From NCBI RefSeq assembly GCF_900177405.1, contig NZ_LT840185.1:248001-312000 (forward strand): a stretch of 64,000 nucleotides of DNA, written 5' to 3'. Within the stretch, counting starts at the first letter, position 1. The number at the start of each line of letters is the position of its first letter. The notes under the pieces are model-generated. The model saw only the letters and a program-made list of their open reading frames with translations. It was not told the DNA's origin and ran no database searches. Below, one piece after another: positions 8,028 to 17,110 of this stretch. The position numbers and the translations under genes were made by a program. The stretch comes from Allosphingosinicella indica. GTDB taxonomy: Bacteria > Pseudomonadota > Alphaproteobacteria > Sphingomonadales > Sphingomonadaceae.

Positions 8028-9134
8028 TCAAGCGGTGAGGCTCACCCGTCCGCCGGCATGGCGTTCGAGGCGGCAGGCAATCTCCAGTTCGAGCAGCACG
8101 GTCTGCACCAGCGGCGCGGGCAAGCCGGACTGGCGAACGATCTCGTCCACCGGCACCGGTACCGGACTCAGCAGCGCGATCACCGCATCGCGCTCCGCAT
8201 CCCCCGCATCGACCGGCGCGACCGCCGGTTCCGCGACTCGGGCGGTGTCGCGCGCGGCGGATAGGAAACCACCGATCGGCGCCAGCGCCTCACGCACGTC
8301 GTCGGCCGACTGGACCAGCGTCGCACCCTCGCGGATCAGGAGGTTGCAGCCCTGCGCGCGCGGATCGAGCGGCGATCCCGGCACCGCCATCACTTCGCGC
8401 CCCGCTTCCGCCGCCAGCCGGGCGGTGATCAGCGATCCCGATTTCGGCGCCGCCTCGACCACCACCGTGCCGAGCGCGAGGCCGGCGATGATCCGGTTGC
8501 GATAGGGGAAATGCCGCGCGCGCGGCTCTGTCCCGGGCGGCTGCTCGGCAATCAGCAGCCCACGCTCTGCGATTGCCCGCTGCCGTGCCTCATTTTCGGG
8601 CGGGTAGAAGATGTCGATCCCGCCGGCGATGACGCCGATCGTCCCCGTCTCGATCGCCCCGTCGTGCGCTGCCGTGTCGATCCCGCGTGCGAGCCCGGAA
8701 ACGACCACCATCCCGCTCTCGCCGATCTTCTGTGCAAGCTGGCGTGCGAAGCGACATCCGGCGGCCGATGCGTTGCGCGCGCCGACCATCGCCGCCGCCG
8801 GCCTCTCGAGCAGCGCGAGATCGCCGCGCACGATGAGCGCAGGCGGCGCGCTTTCGATCTCTGCGAGAAGTGCGGGATAGAGACCCTGACCCAGAAACAG
8901 GTAGCGTGCGCCGAGCCGCTCGACCTGCTCCATTTCGCGCTCGACCGCCTCTCGGCTCGCCAGCTTCGGCGCTCTTCCCCCGCCGCGCGTCGCGAGTTGC
9001 GGCACAGCATCGAGCGCCGCCTCCGCCGATCCAAAGCGTCGCATCAGGTGCGTGAACGTGACGGGACCAATATTGTCGGACCGGATCAGCCGCAGCCGCG
9101 CGATCCGGTCGTCGTGGCGCTCGGCGTCAGCCAT
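8028..9134 (-). CDS. dprA: DprA, DNA-processing protein for natural transformation
   Basis: Loads RecA on incoming single-stranded DNA. The 368 residues contain the Rossmann-like core with VGARNAS (117-123), SGLARGIDTAAH (146-157), the extended FPYRNRIIAGL (209-219) and KSGSLITARLA, followed by a C-terminal winged-helix region (about 300-368) with VDEIVRQSGLP. The start chosen gives an N-terminal SAM-like helical domain of normal length and an 8-base overlap with the end of plsY. An open extension further upstream, antisense of plsY-coding bases, was rejected. DprA is often kept in non-competent bacteria too, so competence is not implied. Confidence 0.95.
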   Translation of the reverse strand: MADAERHDDRIARLRLIRSDNIGPVTFTHLMRRFGSAEAALDAVPQLATRGGGRAPKLASREAVEREMEQVERLGARYLFLGQGLYPALLAEIESAPPALIVRGDLALLERPAAAMVGARNASAAGCRFARQLAQKIGESGMVVVSGLARGIDTAAHDGAIETGTIGVIAGGIDIFYPPENEARQRAIAERGLLIAEQPPGTEPRARHFPYRNRIIAGLALGTVVVEAAPKSGSLITARLAAEAGREVMAVPGSPLDPRAQGCNLLIREGATLVQSADDVREALAPIGGFLSAARDTARVAEPAVAPVDAGDAERDAVIALLSPVPVPVDEIVRQSGLPAPLVQTVLLELEIACRLERHAGGRVSLTA

Positions 9135-9753
9135 GCGCTCCGCTGCCGACACGCGGCTCGGTGCCCGAAAGCAGCCGCTCGACATTGGCGCGGTGCTTCC
9201 AGAGCACGAGTAGGCCGAAGCCGAGATAGAGCAAGGTGAGATCAAACCGCCCGAGCATCGCGGCGGCAACCGGCGCAAGCAGCGCGGCGGTGATACCCGC
9301 GAGCGACGAATAGCGGCTGACGCCCAGCACGATCAGCCACACTGCGGCATAAGCCAAGCCCGACGGCCAGTGCAGCGCCATCATCACGCCGAACAAGGTC
9401 GCGACGCCCTTGCCACCACGAAAGCGCAGCCAGACGGGATAGATATGGCCCACCACCGTGCCAATCGCGGTGAGCAGGACATGCTCGGGTGATACCCAAG
9501 CGGTGATCAGCACCGCGGCGGCACCCTTCAATCCGTCGAGGACCAAGGTCAGCGCCGCGAGACCTTTGCGTCCCGTCCGCAGCACGTTGGTCGCGCCGAT
9601 ATTGCCCGATCCGATCGCGCGCAGATCGCCCGCGCCCGCCGCCCGCGTCAGCAGCACGCCGAAGGGGATCGATCCCATCAGATAGCCGAACAGCAGCGCC
9701 AGCAGCGGCGGCCAGAGCAGTTCCGGTTCCAAGCGCCCTCCAATCGAAGCCAA
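9127..9753 (-). CDS. plsY: PlsY, acyl-phosphate glycerol-3-phosphate acyltransferase
   Basis: Inner-membrane enzyme that transfers an acyl group from acyl phosphate to glycerol-3-phosphate, the first step of phospholipid synthesis. The 208 residues contain about five transmembrane segments and the conserved loops GSIPFG, GSGNIGATNVLRTGRKG and RFRGGKGVAT that form the active site. Length is normal. It precedes dprA with a short overlap. The upstream 50 bases separate it from the divergent murI and must hold both promoters. Confidence 0.95.
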   Translation of the reverse strand: MASIGGRLEPELLWPPLLALLFGYLMGSIPFGVLLTRAAGAGDLRAIGSGNIGATNVLRTGRKGLAALTLVLDGLKGAAAVLITAWVSPEHVLLTAIGTVVGHIYPVWLRFRGGKGVATLFGVMMALHWPSGLAYAAVWLIVLGVSRYSSLAGITAALLAPVAAAMLGRFDLTLLYLGFGLLVLWKHRANVERLLSGTEPRVGSGAHG

Positions 9754-9803
9754 ATCCTAGCAAACAATTATGGCTGCGCAATGTTTTGGAACGGAAGAGG
9801 ACC

Positions 9804-10649
9804 ATGGGTTTGCCGCGCGCCGCCGTGGCCGCTAAAGCCGCCACCGCGATGCCGACCACCGCCAGCCCGATCCTGATCTTCGATTCCGGTGTCGGCGGCC
9901 TCTCGGTGCTGGCGCCGATCCGCGCGCTGCTGCCACATGCGCCGATCGTCTATGCCGCCGACAATGCCGGCTATCCCTATGGCACGCGGAGCGAAGTAGA
10001 GATCACCGCACGCATCCCCGCGCTGCTCGGCCGGCTCGCCGAACGCTATGATCCGCGGCTGATCGTCATCGCCTGCAACACCGCCTCCACGATCGCGCTC
10101 GATGCGGTACGCGCCGCGCTCGACGTGCCGATCGTCGGCACCGTGCCCGCGATCAAACCCGCGGCGGCGCGGTCGAAGTCGCGCGCGATCGGCGTGCTCG
10201 GCACTGACGCCACCGTCCGTCAGCCCTATGTCGATCGCCTCGCCGCGGAGTTCGCCGCCGATTGCACCGTGCTGCGCCACGGTTCGGCCGAGCTGGTCGA
10301 TCTCGCCGAGGCAAAACTGCGCGGCGAGCCGCTCGATCCTGCCGCCTTTGCGCGCATCCTCGACGGGCTGCTCGGCCAACCTGGCGGCGACGCCATCGAC
10401 AGCATCGTCCTCGCCTGCACGCACTTCCCGCTGGTCGAGTCCGAGCTTGCCGCCGCCGCGCCGCGCCCGATCGCGTTCATCGACGGCAAGGAGGGCATAG
10501 CGCGGCGCACTGCTTGGCTGCTGCGCCACACGACGTGGCCGGAACAGCCACGGGCCGATACGGCGCTATTCACCCGTAATGGCGGAACGATCGACCGCTA
10601 CCGCGAAGGACTCGCGCAATTCGGCCTTTCAGGGATCGAAACGCTCTGA
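9804..10649 (+). CDS. murI: Glutamate racemase
   Basis: Cofactor-independent racemase supplying D-glutamate for peptidoglycan. The two catalytic cysteines are visible in IACNTAS and LACTHFPL, with the family opening [14 protein letters not shown] and the YAADNAGYPYG segment. The protein is about 281 aa. The ATG at 9804 is preferred because GGAAGAGG lies just upstream; a TTG at 9786 and an ATG at 9849 are also in frame, and the first 15 residues before IFDSGVGG are a low-complexity Ala-rich leader not common to the family. Confidence 0.94.
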   Translation: MGLPRAAVAAKAATAMPTTASPILIFDSGVGGLSVLAPIRALLPHAPIVYAADNAGYPYGTRSEVEITARIPALLGRLAERYDPRLIVIACNTASTIALDAVRAALDVPIVGTVPAIKPAAARSKSRAIGVLGTDATVRQPYVDRLAAEFAADCTVLRHGSAELVDLAEAKLRGEPLDPAAFARILDGLLGQPGGDAIDSIVLACTHFPLVESELAAAAPRPIAFIDGKEGIARRTAWLLRHTTWPEQPRADTALFTRNGGTIDRYREGLAQFGLSGIETL

Positions 10650-10721
10650 ATTGCGAACCGTTATCACTGGAAATCCGCCCCTCTTTTCCATTATGACCGC
10701 CCGGGACCGGGGAGCTTAGCT

Positions 10722-11936
10722 TTGGACTATCAGCGTATTTTCGCGCAGGCGATCGAGCGGCTGCATGCCGAAGGGCGTTATCGCGTCTTCATCGATATCC
10801 TGCGCAACAAAGGGAGCTTTCCCAACGCCCGCTGCTTCGCCGGCCACAACGGGCCGAAGCCGATCACTGTCTGGTGCTCGAACGATTATCTGGCGATGGG
10901 CCAGCATCCGCACGTCATCGCGGCGATGGAAGAGGCGCTGCACGATGTCGGCGCCGGATCGGGCGGCACCCGCAACATCGGCGGCAACACGCATTACCAT
11001 ATCGAGCTGGAGGCCGAGCTCGCCGATCTGCACGGCAAGGAAGCCGCGCTGATCTTCACCTCGGGCTACATCTCGAACGAGGCGACGCTCTCTACCGTCG
11101 CCAAGCTGCTTCCGGGCTGCATCATCTTCTCAGACGAGCTGAATCACGCCTCGATGATCGCCGGCATCCGCAACGCGGGCTGCGAGAAGAAGGTGTTCCG
11201 CCACAACGATCTCGCGCATCTCGAGGAACTGCTCGCCGCGGCGCCTGCCGACGCGCCGAAGATGATCGCCTTCGAAAGCGTCTATTCGATGGACGGCGAC
11301 GTGGCGCCGATCGCCGAGATCTGCGACCTCGCCGACAAATATAACGCGCTCACCTATCTCGACGAGGTCCACGCGGTCGGCATGTACGGCCCGCGCGGCG
11401 GCGGCATCTCGGACCGCGAAGATCTGGCGCATCGCCTGACCATCATCGAGGGCACGCTGGGCAAGGCGTTCGGCGTGATGGGCGGCTATATCGCGGCCGA
11501 CCGCAACATCGTCGACGTGGTGCGCAGCTACGCGCCCGGCTTCATCTTCACTACCTCGCTTTCGCCCGTGCTGGTCGCCGGCGCGCTGGCGAGCGTGCGG
11601 TATCTCAAAGCGTCGAGCGCCGAGCGCGAAGGCCAGCAGGCGGCCGCCAAGATGCTGAAGGCGCTGATGGCGGACGCCGGCCTGCCGGTAATGCCGTCCA
11701 CCACGCATATCGTGCCGTTGATGGTGGGCGATCCCGTGAAGGCGAAGCGGATCAGCGACATCCTGCTCGCCGAATATGGCGTCTATGTGCAGCCGATCAA
11801 TTATCCGACCGTGCCGCGCGGCACTGAGCGGCTGCGCTTCACCCCCGGCCCCGCGCACAGCGAGGCGATGATGCGCGAGCTCTGCACCGCGCTCGTCGAA
11901 ATCTGGGACCGCCTGGAACTCCGCATCGCCGCCTGA
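10722..11936 (+). CDS. hemA: 5-aminolevulinate synthase
   Basis: PLP-dependent condensation of glycine and succinyl-CoA, the first step of the Shemin (C4) haem pathway found in alphaproteobacteria. The 404 residues align with the family from the start ([11 protein letters not shown]), contain WCSNDYL, the glycine-rich [21 protein letters not shown] with the PLP-contacting Asp and His, and the Schiff-base lysine in [12 protein letters not shown]. The start is a TTG with a GGGGAG box 8-12 bases upstream; there is no in-frame ATG near. It is transcribed alone, with a lipoprotein gene convergent a few bases downstream. Confidence 0.96.
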   Translation: MDYQRIFAQAIERLHAEGRYRVFIDILRNKGSFPNARCFAGHNGPKPITVWCSNDYLAMGQHPHVIAAMEEALHDVGAGSGGTRNIGGNTHYHIELEAELADLHGKEAALIFTSGYISNEATLSTVAKLLPGCIIFSDELNHASMIAGIRNAGCEKKVFRHNDLAHLEELLAAAPADAPKMIAFESVYSMDGDVAPIAEICDLADKYNALTYLDEVHAVGMYGPRGGGISDREDLAHRLTIIEGTLGKAFGVMGGYIAADRNIVDVVRSYAPGFIFTTSLSPVLVAGALASVRYLKASSAEREGQQAAAKMLKALMADAGLPVMPSTTHIVPLMVGDPVKAKRISDILLAEYGVYVQPINYPTVPRGTERLRFTPGPAHSEAMMRELCTALVEIWDRLELRIAA

Positions 11937-11942
11937 ATGGCG

Positions 11943-12389
11943 TCAATCGCGGCAAAAGCCTTCTCCCGGCTTGATCATCACGCAGTCGGCCTTCCCGGCG
12001 AGATATTTGAGGCCCGTCTCGTCGCCGCTCGCCTTGCGGATCGTCTCGCGGGTGCCGTTGCGAGTGAAGACGATTGTGTTGCCCTCTGCGGTGCCGGTGA
12101 AACGGTCGCCTTCGCTGTCGAGATCGCCCTTCACAACGAGATCGTAGGTGCCCGACGCCGCGCCCGCTTCAACCGTCAGGAACAGCCCTTCCGGGCCGGT
12201 CCAGCGGCCGAGCCAGCCGTTCGTCGCTACCGCAGCAGTCTCGCCCGCCGCGGCGCCCTCGTCCACCGGCACCACATCGGTATCCACCGCGTTGGTGGTG
12301 ACCGCGGCATTGGTGTCGACACGCTCGCTGCCAGAGCCGCAGCCCGCCAGCAGCGTGGCGGCGGCGATGGCGGGAAGGAAGCGGATCAT
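11943..12389 (-). CDS. Hypothetical lipoprotein
   Basis: A 148-residue predicted lipoprotein of unknown function. It has a short signal peptide and lipobox LLAGC with the acylated Cys near residue 17, then a Val/Thr/Asp/Ala-rich linker (about 20-55) and a small folded part that begins at WLGRWTGPEG. Phrases such as GTYDLVVKGDLD and TIVFTRNGTRETI suggest a beta-rich domain. Two cysteines near the end (ADCVMI and GFCRD) could pair. It converges on hemA with a gap of six bases and is divergent from rpiB. Confidence 0.75.
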   Translation of the reverse strand: MIRFLPAIAAATLLAGCGSGSERVDTNAAVTTNAVDTDVVPVDEGAAAGETAAVATNGWLGRWTGPEGLFLTVEAGAASGTYDLVVKGDLDSEGDRFTGTAEGNTIVFTRNGTRETIRKASGDETGLKYLAGKADCVMIKPGEGFCRD

Positions 12390-12514
12390 GGCTCGGCCTT
12401 TCGAAATATCGTGACGGCACTCAACGTCCGATGCGCCAAATCCGCTCCATCAATGGTGGCTTTCCGCGACCCGAGACACTAGATATGCGGCATCCCGATT
12501 CACGGACCACAATC

Positions 12515-13000
12515 ATGGCGACCGACGACAAGCGCACGGTGCTGATCGCTTCCGATCACGCCGCGATTGAGCTCAAGGCCTTGCTGGTCGAGCATCTCCG
12601 CGAGGACGGCCACGACGTGACCGATCTCGGCCCCGACGGCCCCGCGTCGGTCGATTATCCCGATTACGGCTACAAGCTCGCCGAAGCCGTCGCTGCGACA
12701 CCGGGCGCGATCGGCGTCGCGCTCTGTGGCTCGGGCATCGGCATTTCGGTCGCGGTCAACCGTCACCCCGATTGCCGCTGCGCGCTCGTCTCCGAGCCGC
12801 TTTCCGCACGATTGGCGCGCGAGCACAATGACGCCAACGTCATCGCGATGGGCGCGCGGCTGATTGGGCCGGAAATGGCCAAGGCCTGCCTCGCTGCCTT
12901 TTTCGCCACACCGTTCGGCGGCGCCAAGGATTCGCAGGGGCGCCACCAGCGCCGCGTCGACAAGCTTTCCAACCCCCGTTTCGCGAAAGAACCCGCATGA
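12515..13000 (+). CDS. rpiB: Ribose-5-phosphate isomerase B
   Basis: Interconverts ribose 5-phosphate and ribulose 5-phosphate. The 161 residues show the RpiB/LacAB fold: [11 protein letters not shown] near the start, DYPDYG, the catalytic Cys in [10 protein letters not shown] and [11 protein letters not shown]. The start at 12515 gives a protein of near-standard length; an ATG at 12485 would add ten residues with no conserved content. Its TGA overlaps the glyA ATG by four bases (ATGA), so it opens an operon with glyA. Confidence 0.93.
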   Translation: MATDDKRTVLIASDHAAIELKALLVEHLREDGHDVTDLGPDGPASVDYPDYGYKLAEAVAATPGAIGVALCGSGIGISVAVNRHPDCRCALVSEPLSARLAREHNDANVIAMGARLIGPEMAKACLAAFFATPFGGAKDSQGRHQRRVDKLSNPRFAKEPA

Positions 13001-14307
13001 GCACGCGCCCTGTCGCTTCCAATGACGTCCAGCCCGAAGGCTTCTTCACGACCGCGCTGGCGGAGGCCGATACCGATGTCGCGGCCGGCATCGCCGCCGA
13101 GCTCGACCGGCAGCAGAACCAGATCGAGCTGATCGCGTCGGAAAATATCGTCTCCGCTGCGGTGCTGGAGGCGCAGGGATCGGTCCTGACCAATAAATAT
13201 GCGGAGGGCTATCCGGGGCGGCGCTACTATCAGGGCTGCGCGCCGTCCGACACGGTCGAAACGCTGGCGATCGAGCGCGCCAAGCAGCTCTTTGGCTGCG
13301 GCTTCGCCAACGTCCAGCCGCATTCGGGGGCGCAGGCGAACGGCGCGGTGATGCTGGCGCTGACCAAGCCGGGCGACACCATCCTCGGCATGAGCCTCGA
13401 CGCCGGCGGCCACCTCACCCATGGCGCCAAGCCCGCAATGTCGGGCAAATGGTTCAACGCAATCCAATATGGCGTGCGCGAGGACGATCACTGCGTCGAT
13501 TTCGATCAGGTCGCCGCACTGGCGCGCGAGCATCGGCCCAAGCTCATCATCGCCGGCGGCTCCGCCTACCCCCGCCACCTCGATTTCGCCCGCTTTCGCG
13601 CCATTGCCGACGAGGTCGGCGCGCTGCTGATGGTCGACATGGCGCATTTCGCCGGCCTCGTCGCCGCGGGCGAGCATCCGAGCCCGTTCGGCCATGCGCA
13701 TGTCGTCACCACCACGACGCACAAGACGCTGCGCGGCCCGCGCGGCGGCATGGTGCTGACCGACGACGAAGAAATCGCCAAGAAGATCAATTCGGCGGTT
13801 TTCCCCGGCCTGCAGGGCGGACCGCTGATGCATGTCATCGCCGCCAAGGCGGTCGCGTTCGGCGAGGCGCTGCGGCCCGAGTTCAAGAGCTACGCCAAGG
13901 CGGTGATCGCCAACGCGCAGGCGCTCGCCGGGCGGCTCAAGGAGCGCGGCGCCGATCTCGTCGCGGGCGGCACCGACACCCACCTCGCGCTGATCGATCT
14001 CCGCCCGCTCGGCATCACCGGCAAGGATGCGGATGAGGCGCTGGAGCGTGCCGGCATCACCTGCAACAAGAACGGCATCCCCAACGATCCGTTGCCGCCG
14101 GTAAAGACCAGCGGCATCCGCGTCGGCTCCCCCGCAGGCACGACGCGCGGCTTCGGCACCGCCGAGTTCCGCGACATCGCCGACATGATCGCCGACGTGC
14201 TGGAGGGGCTTCGCAACAACGGCGAGGGTGGCAATGCCGATGCCGAGCGCGCGGTGAACGCCCGTGTTCGCGCGCTTTGTGCCCGCTTCCCGATCTATCA
14301 AGGGTAA
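12997..14307 (+). CDS. glyA: Serine hydroxymethyltransferase
   Basis: PLP enzyme that converts serine and tetrahydrofolate to glycine and 5,10-methylene-tetrahydrofolate. The 436 residues include QIELIASEN near the N-terminus, [15 protein letters not shown]-like [15 protein letters not shown], the PLP lysine in [14 protein letters not shown], and a C-terminal region with NPLPPV-like [15 protein letters not shown]. It overlaps rpiB and is followed within a few bases by a small membrane protein gene and nrdR. Its product links to the glycine cleavage operon later in the window. Confidence 0.97.
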   Translation: MSTRPVASNDVQPEGFFTTALAEADTDVAAGIAAELDRQQNQIELIASENIVSAAVLEAQGSVLTNKYAEGYPGRRYYQGCAPSDTVETLAIERAKQLFGCGFANVQPHSGAQANGAVMLALTKPGDTILGMSLDAGGHLTHGAKPAMSGKWFNAIQYGVREDDHCVDFDQVAALAREHRPKLIIAGGSAYPRHLDFARFRAIADEVGALLMVDMAHFAGLVAAGEHPSPFGHAHVVTTTTHKTLRGPRGGMVLTDDEEIAKKINSAVFPGLQGGPLMHVIAAKAVAFGEALRPEFKSYAKAVIANAQALAGRLKERGADLVAGGTDTHLALIDLRPLGITGKDADEALERAGITCNKNGIPNDPLPPVKTSGIRVGSPAGTTRGFGTAEFRDIADMIADVLEGLRNNGEGGNADAERAVNARVRALCARFPIYQG

Positions 14308-14312
14308 GGAAT

Positions 14313-14534
14313 ATGGACGATCCCAACCGGCCCGGCGAACGCTCGGTGATCAACGACATGGTCGATGAGGCGAAGGGCATCGCCAAGGACGGCTTTTCAC
14401 ATCCCTCCACCAAGCCGGTCGCGGTCGGCGCTGCCGTTGGCGCGGCGGCGGGGCTGCTGCTGCCGGTGCTGAGCATTCCAGTGGGGCTGCTCGGCGGCGC
14501 GGCGTTCATGCTCTACAAGCGGGCAAAACGCTAA
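14313..14534 (+). CDS. Small glycine-zipper-like membrane protein
   Basis: A 73-residue protein with a charged N-terminal half (NDMVDEAKGIAKDGF) and a single hydrophobic hairpin or helix of Gly/Ala repeats from about residue 35 to 66 (VAVGAAVGAAAGLLLPVL, then IPVGLLGGAAFML), ending in a Lys/Arg-rich tail. The Gly/Ala pattern resembles glycine-zipper membrane proteins. AAGGA at 14306-14310 supports this ATG. It lies between glyA and nrdR with gaps of five and three bases, so it is co-transcribed; no function is known to me. Confidence 0.75.
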   Translation: MDDPNRPGERSVINDMVDEAKGIAKDGFSHPSTKPVAVGAAVGAAAGLLLPVLSIPVGLLGGAAFMLYKRAKR

Positions 14535-14537
14535 GCG

Positions 14538-15008
14538 ATGCGTTGCCCGTTCTGCGCGCATGAAGACAGCCAGGTGAAGGACAGCCGCCCCACCGAGGAC
14601 GGCTCCGCCATCCGCCGCCGCCGCCAGTGCGAGGATTGCGGCGCGCGCTTCACCACCTTCGAGCGCGCCCAGCTCCGCGAGTTGACCGTGGTCAAATCGG
14701 GCGAGCGCCGCGAACCGTTCGATCGCGCCAAGCTCGATCGCTCGCTGTCGATGGCCCTCAGGAAGCGGCCGGTGCCGCAGGAGCGCGTCGACAAGCTAGT
14801 GTCCTCGATCCAGCGTCAGCTCGAAACGAGCGGCGATGCCGAAGTCCCGTCGAGCTTGATCGGCGAGATGGTGATGAACGGCCTCCAGGCGCTCGACCCG
14901 GTGGGCTACATCCGCTTTGCCAGCGTCTACAAGGACTTCCGCGAAGCCAAGGATTTCGAGGAATTCGCCGGGGCCGTGAAGGATGCAGCCGAAATCAACA
15001 GGCGTTGA
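14538..15008 (+). CDS. nrdR: NrdR, transcriptional repressor of ribonucleotide reductase genes
   Basis: Zinc-finger and ATP-cone repressor that senses ATP/dATP and binds NrdR boxes before nrd operons. The 156 residues start with a zinc ribbon of two CxxC pairs (Cys3/Cys6 and Cys31/Cys34) and [13 protein letters not shown], followed by an ATP-cone domain (about 49-139) with [16 protein letters not shown]. Length is standard. It is preceded by the small membrane protein gene and followed after one base by the GIY-YIG/TrmJ open frame, so it sits mid-operon. Confidence 0.97.
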   Translation: MRCPFCAHEDSQVKDSRPTEDGSAIRRRRQCEDCGARFTTFERAQLRELTVVKSGERREPFDRAKLDRSLSMALRKRPVPQERVDKLVSSIQRQLETSGDAEVPSSLIGEMVMNGLQALDPVGYIRFASVYKDFREAKDFEEFAGAVKDAAEINRR

Positions 15009-15009
15009 T

Positions 15010-16158
15010 ATGCCGTTTTGGACCTACATTCTAAAATGCTCTGATGGCCGATATTATACCGGCCACACCGATGATTTAGAGGCGCGATTGGGCGCTCATC
15101 AGCGCGGCGAAATCGATGGCTTTACGAGCCGGCGCATGCCGGTCGAGCTGATGTGGGCGGAAGAATTTCCAACTAGGGATGAAGCTTTCGAAGCCGAATG
15201 GCGCGTTGGGGGCTGGTCGCGCGCGAAGAAGGAAGCATTGTTTGCGGGGGATTGGGCAAGCGTAAGCCATTTTGCAAAACCACCTGGTCGGCGAATCTCT
15301 CGACACGCCGTCTCGACAGGCTCGACGGCTGCTCGAGATGAGCGGGTGGAACAAGCAAAAACCGCTCATCTCGAGCCAGCGTCGAGCGAAGTCGAGACGC
15401 ACCGTCGAGAGACCCAATGCGACAAGGTAGGCGCAAACCCAGCCATCGTCCTCGTCCGCCCGCAACTCGGCGAGAATATCGGGAAGGCGGCGCGGGCGAT
15501 GCTCAACTTCGGGCTGACCGACCTCCGCCTCGTCGCGCCGCGTGATGGCTGGCCGAACCCGGCCGCGGGGCCGGCAGCCTCTGGGGCGGACATTGTGCTT
15601 GAGCGGGCACAGGTTTTCGGGACGGTCGCCGAGGCGGTCGGCGATTGCCAGCATGTCTTCGCGACCACGGTGCGCAAGCGCGGGCTGGTCGTCCCGGTCG
15701 TGACACCCGAGGAAGCTGCGGGTCAGGTGCATGCTCTGCCCGGCCGCTCCGCGTTTCTGTTCGGTGCCGAGCGATCAGGGCTCGAAACGGACGAGGTCGC
15801 GTTCGCGCAGGCGATCTGCACAGTGCCGATCAACCCCGGCTTCGGGTCGCTCAACCTCGCGCAGGCCGTGATCCTGATCGCCTATGAGTGGTCGAAAGGC
15901 CGCGATCTCGCGATGCCGACGATCGGCGATGAAGCCGAGCCCCGTGCAACCCAGGCGCAACTCGAAGGCCTGATCGGCCAATTCGACGCGGCGCTCGATT
16001 CCGCAGGCTATTTCTTCCCGCCCGATCGCACACCCGCGACGAAGAATACCATGCGCACCCTGCTCACCAAGGCCGGCTGGTCTAACCGTGAAATACAGGC
16101 GCTACGCGGGATGATCCGATGCCTGTCGGACAAGAAAGAGAGCGGCGACAAGCATTAA
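15010..16158 (+). CDS. trmJ: Fused GIY-YIG nuclease domain and TrmJ-type tRNA/rRNA 2'-O-methyltransferase
   Basis: One uninterrupted 382-residue frame carries two domains normally separate. Residues 1-90 are a GIY-YIG domain of the short UPF0213 type (WTYIL, then YYTGHTDD, with AHQRGEIDGFTSRRMPV). Residues about 142-300 are a SPOUT methyltransferase with PQLGENIGKAARAM, FLFGAERSGLETDE and NPGFGSLNLAQAV, and a C-terminal helical part, as in TrmJ that modifies position 32 of tRNA. Residues about 96-134 are encoded by a palindromic repeat. In-frame GTG codons inside the linker could start a separate TrmJ, but the usual ATG before NPAIVLVRP is absent. Confidence 0.85.
   Translation: MPFWTYILKCSDGRYYTGHTDDLEARLGAHQRGEIDGFTSRRMPVELMWAEEFPTRDEAFEAEWRVGGWSRAKKEALFAGDWASVSHFAKPPGRRISRHAVSTGSTAARDERVEQAKTAHLEPASSEVETHRRETQCDKVGANPAIVLVRPQLGENIGKAARAMLNFGLTDLRLVAPRDGWPNPAAGPAASGADIVLERAQVFGTVAEAVGDCQHVFATTVRKRGLVVPVVTPEEAAGQVHALPGRSAFLFGAERSGLETDEVAFAQAICTVPINPGFGSLNLAQAVILIAYEWSKGRDLAMPTIGDEAEPRATQAQLEGLIGQFDAALDSAGYFFPPDRTPATKNTMRTLLTKAGWSNREIQALRGMIRCLSDKKESGDKH
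15297..15411. repeat. Long palindromic repeat inside the GIY-YIG/TrmJ reading frame
   Basis: Two arms of about 49-50 bases (15297-15345 and 15362-15411) are imperfect reverse complements around a 16-base loop. The inner part, CTCGAGATGAGCGG paired with CCGCTCATCTCGAG, is perfect; the outer part holds CTCTCGAC against GTCGAGAG and TCTCGAC against GTCGAGA. The GTCGAGCGAAGTCGAGAC type of sequence is recognised from intergenic palindromes of sphingomonads. Here it lies between two protein domains and is open in the coding frame. Confidence 0.85.
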
Positions 16159-16210
16159 TGGCGCTCCCACGCGTGTTCAACGACGTTTCTTAATGCCACG
16201 GCTGTTTCAA

Positions 16211-16262
16211 TTTTGGAATTATTGCTTGGCAGAATAATTCTGCTACGTTCTAAATTCCAAAA
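16211..16262. promoter_or_regulatory. AT-rich nested palindromes upstream of a small secreted protein gene
   Basis: TTTTGGAATT at 16211-16220 pairs with AATTCCAAAA at 16253-16262, and inside it GAATTATT at 16216-16223 pairs with AATAATTC at 16233-16240. The stretch is clearly AT-rich against GC-rich neighbours and ends 18 bases before the next start codon. It could be an operator, a promoter with a DNA-bending element, or an RNA hairpin in the leader; sequence alone does not decide. Confidence 0.55.
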
Positions 16263-16279
16263 GAGTCAAGGATCGCGCC

Positions 16280-16582
16280 ATGACCTCTGCATATTACCTT
16301 TTGCCAGCTTTGGTCGGATTTTCAGTGGCGGCGGTTGCTGCCGATGTCCCGGAACGCGCTCCGGCACCGCCCGATGACAAGAAAATATGCAGAACCTATA
16401 CTGAAACCGGAAGTAGATTGCGAAAAACGCGTATTTGCGTAACCCAGCAGGAATGGGCTGATCGCCATCAGGCGGACAGAAGGCGCGCCGATGAAATGGC
16501 CGCCATGGGAGGCGGATACGTTCGACATGACCTTCTGGACAAGTGGGGTCGCCCGACCGTCTGTCCGGCGAGCAGATGTTAA
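16280..16582 (+). CDS. Small secreted hypothetical protein with a TGSR-type cysteine motif
   Basis: A 100-residue protein with an N-terminal signal-like hydrophobic segment (YLLPALVGFSVAAVAA) and a mature part rich in charged residues. The core KICRTYTETGSRLRKTRIC followed by VTQQEW recalls a family of small periplasmic proteins common in sphingomonads, with two cysteines likely to pair. A third and fourth cysteine close the protein (VCPASRC). Function is unknown. Codon use is somewhat less GC-rich than its neighbours and an AT-rich palindrome precedes it. Convergent with the chorismate mutase gene. Confidence 0.7.
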   Translation: MTSAYYLLPALVGFSVAAVAADVPERAPAPPDDKKICRTYTETGSRLRKTRICVTQQEWADRHQADRRRADEMAAMGGGYVRHDLLDKWGRPTVCPASRC

Positions 16583-16593
16583 AAAATAGAGCC

Positions 16594-16911
16594 TTAATCT
16601 TTGTCGGGCCGCTCGTCGAAGCGATCGAACTCGTAAGCGATCGAAGCTTCGACCAACCGCTCGTATAGATCGGCCACCGCCGCGTCTGGCACGTTTGCGG
16701 GCCGCGCCAGCCGTCGGGCGTTGGCAATCACCTCTGTCTTGCGCCCTTCGTCGCGCACCGCGCCGCGGTCCGGCTTGATGCGGGCGGCCGCGTCCATGTA
16801 GCGGAACCGCTCACCGATCAGCGCAACGATCTCCTCGTCGAGCCGGTCCACGCCGTGCCGCACCTCGGTCATCGTCCGGCAGTCCGCCGGTTTCACGCGT
16901 TCGCTTGCCAT
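16594..16911 (-). CDS. Chorismate mutase, AroQ class
   Basis: A 105-residue all-helical AroQ-type domain that rearranges chorismate to prephenate, or in some members acts as isochorismate pyruvate lyase. Visible are [19 protein letters not shown] with the active-site Arg and the following helix [15 protein letters not shown] with the catalytic Lys, then [11 protein letters not shown] and a C-terminal VEASIAYEF. The start chosen removes an upstream open extension that overlaps the rpsD leader. The [13 protein letters not shown] pattern is also seen in PchB-like lyases, so the exact reaction is uncertain. Confidence 0.85.
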   Translation of the reverse strand: MASERVKPADCRTMTEVRHGVDRLDEEIVALIGERFRYMDAAARIKPDRGAVRDEGRKTEVIANARRLARPANVPDAAVADLYERLVEASIAYEFDRFDERPDKD

Positions 16912-17110
16912 GGGCGCCTGTCTAGCGTGTGCGAAGCGGCTGTCGAGGTTGACTTTTGCGCCGCTCCCCGCCATTGGCGCGCCTTCGCAATCGGCCCCGC
17001 ACCCCGGTGAAGCGGCGGCCCTGCCCCACATTGTTGGCCAGCAGAGCGAAATACCGGGATCGCGATCGCCCCCGGGCGGTCAACGTAGTTCGTATTGCAA
17101 AGGATTTATC

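Noticed and set aside
15361-15430. Separate trmJ starting in the repeat
   Set aside because: The nearby ATG at about 15417 is out of frame; only a GTG in the linker is possible, so a single frame is annotated.
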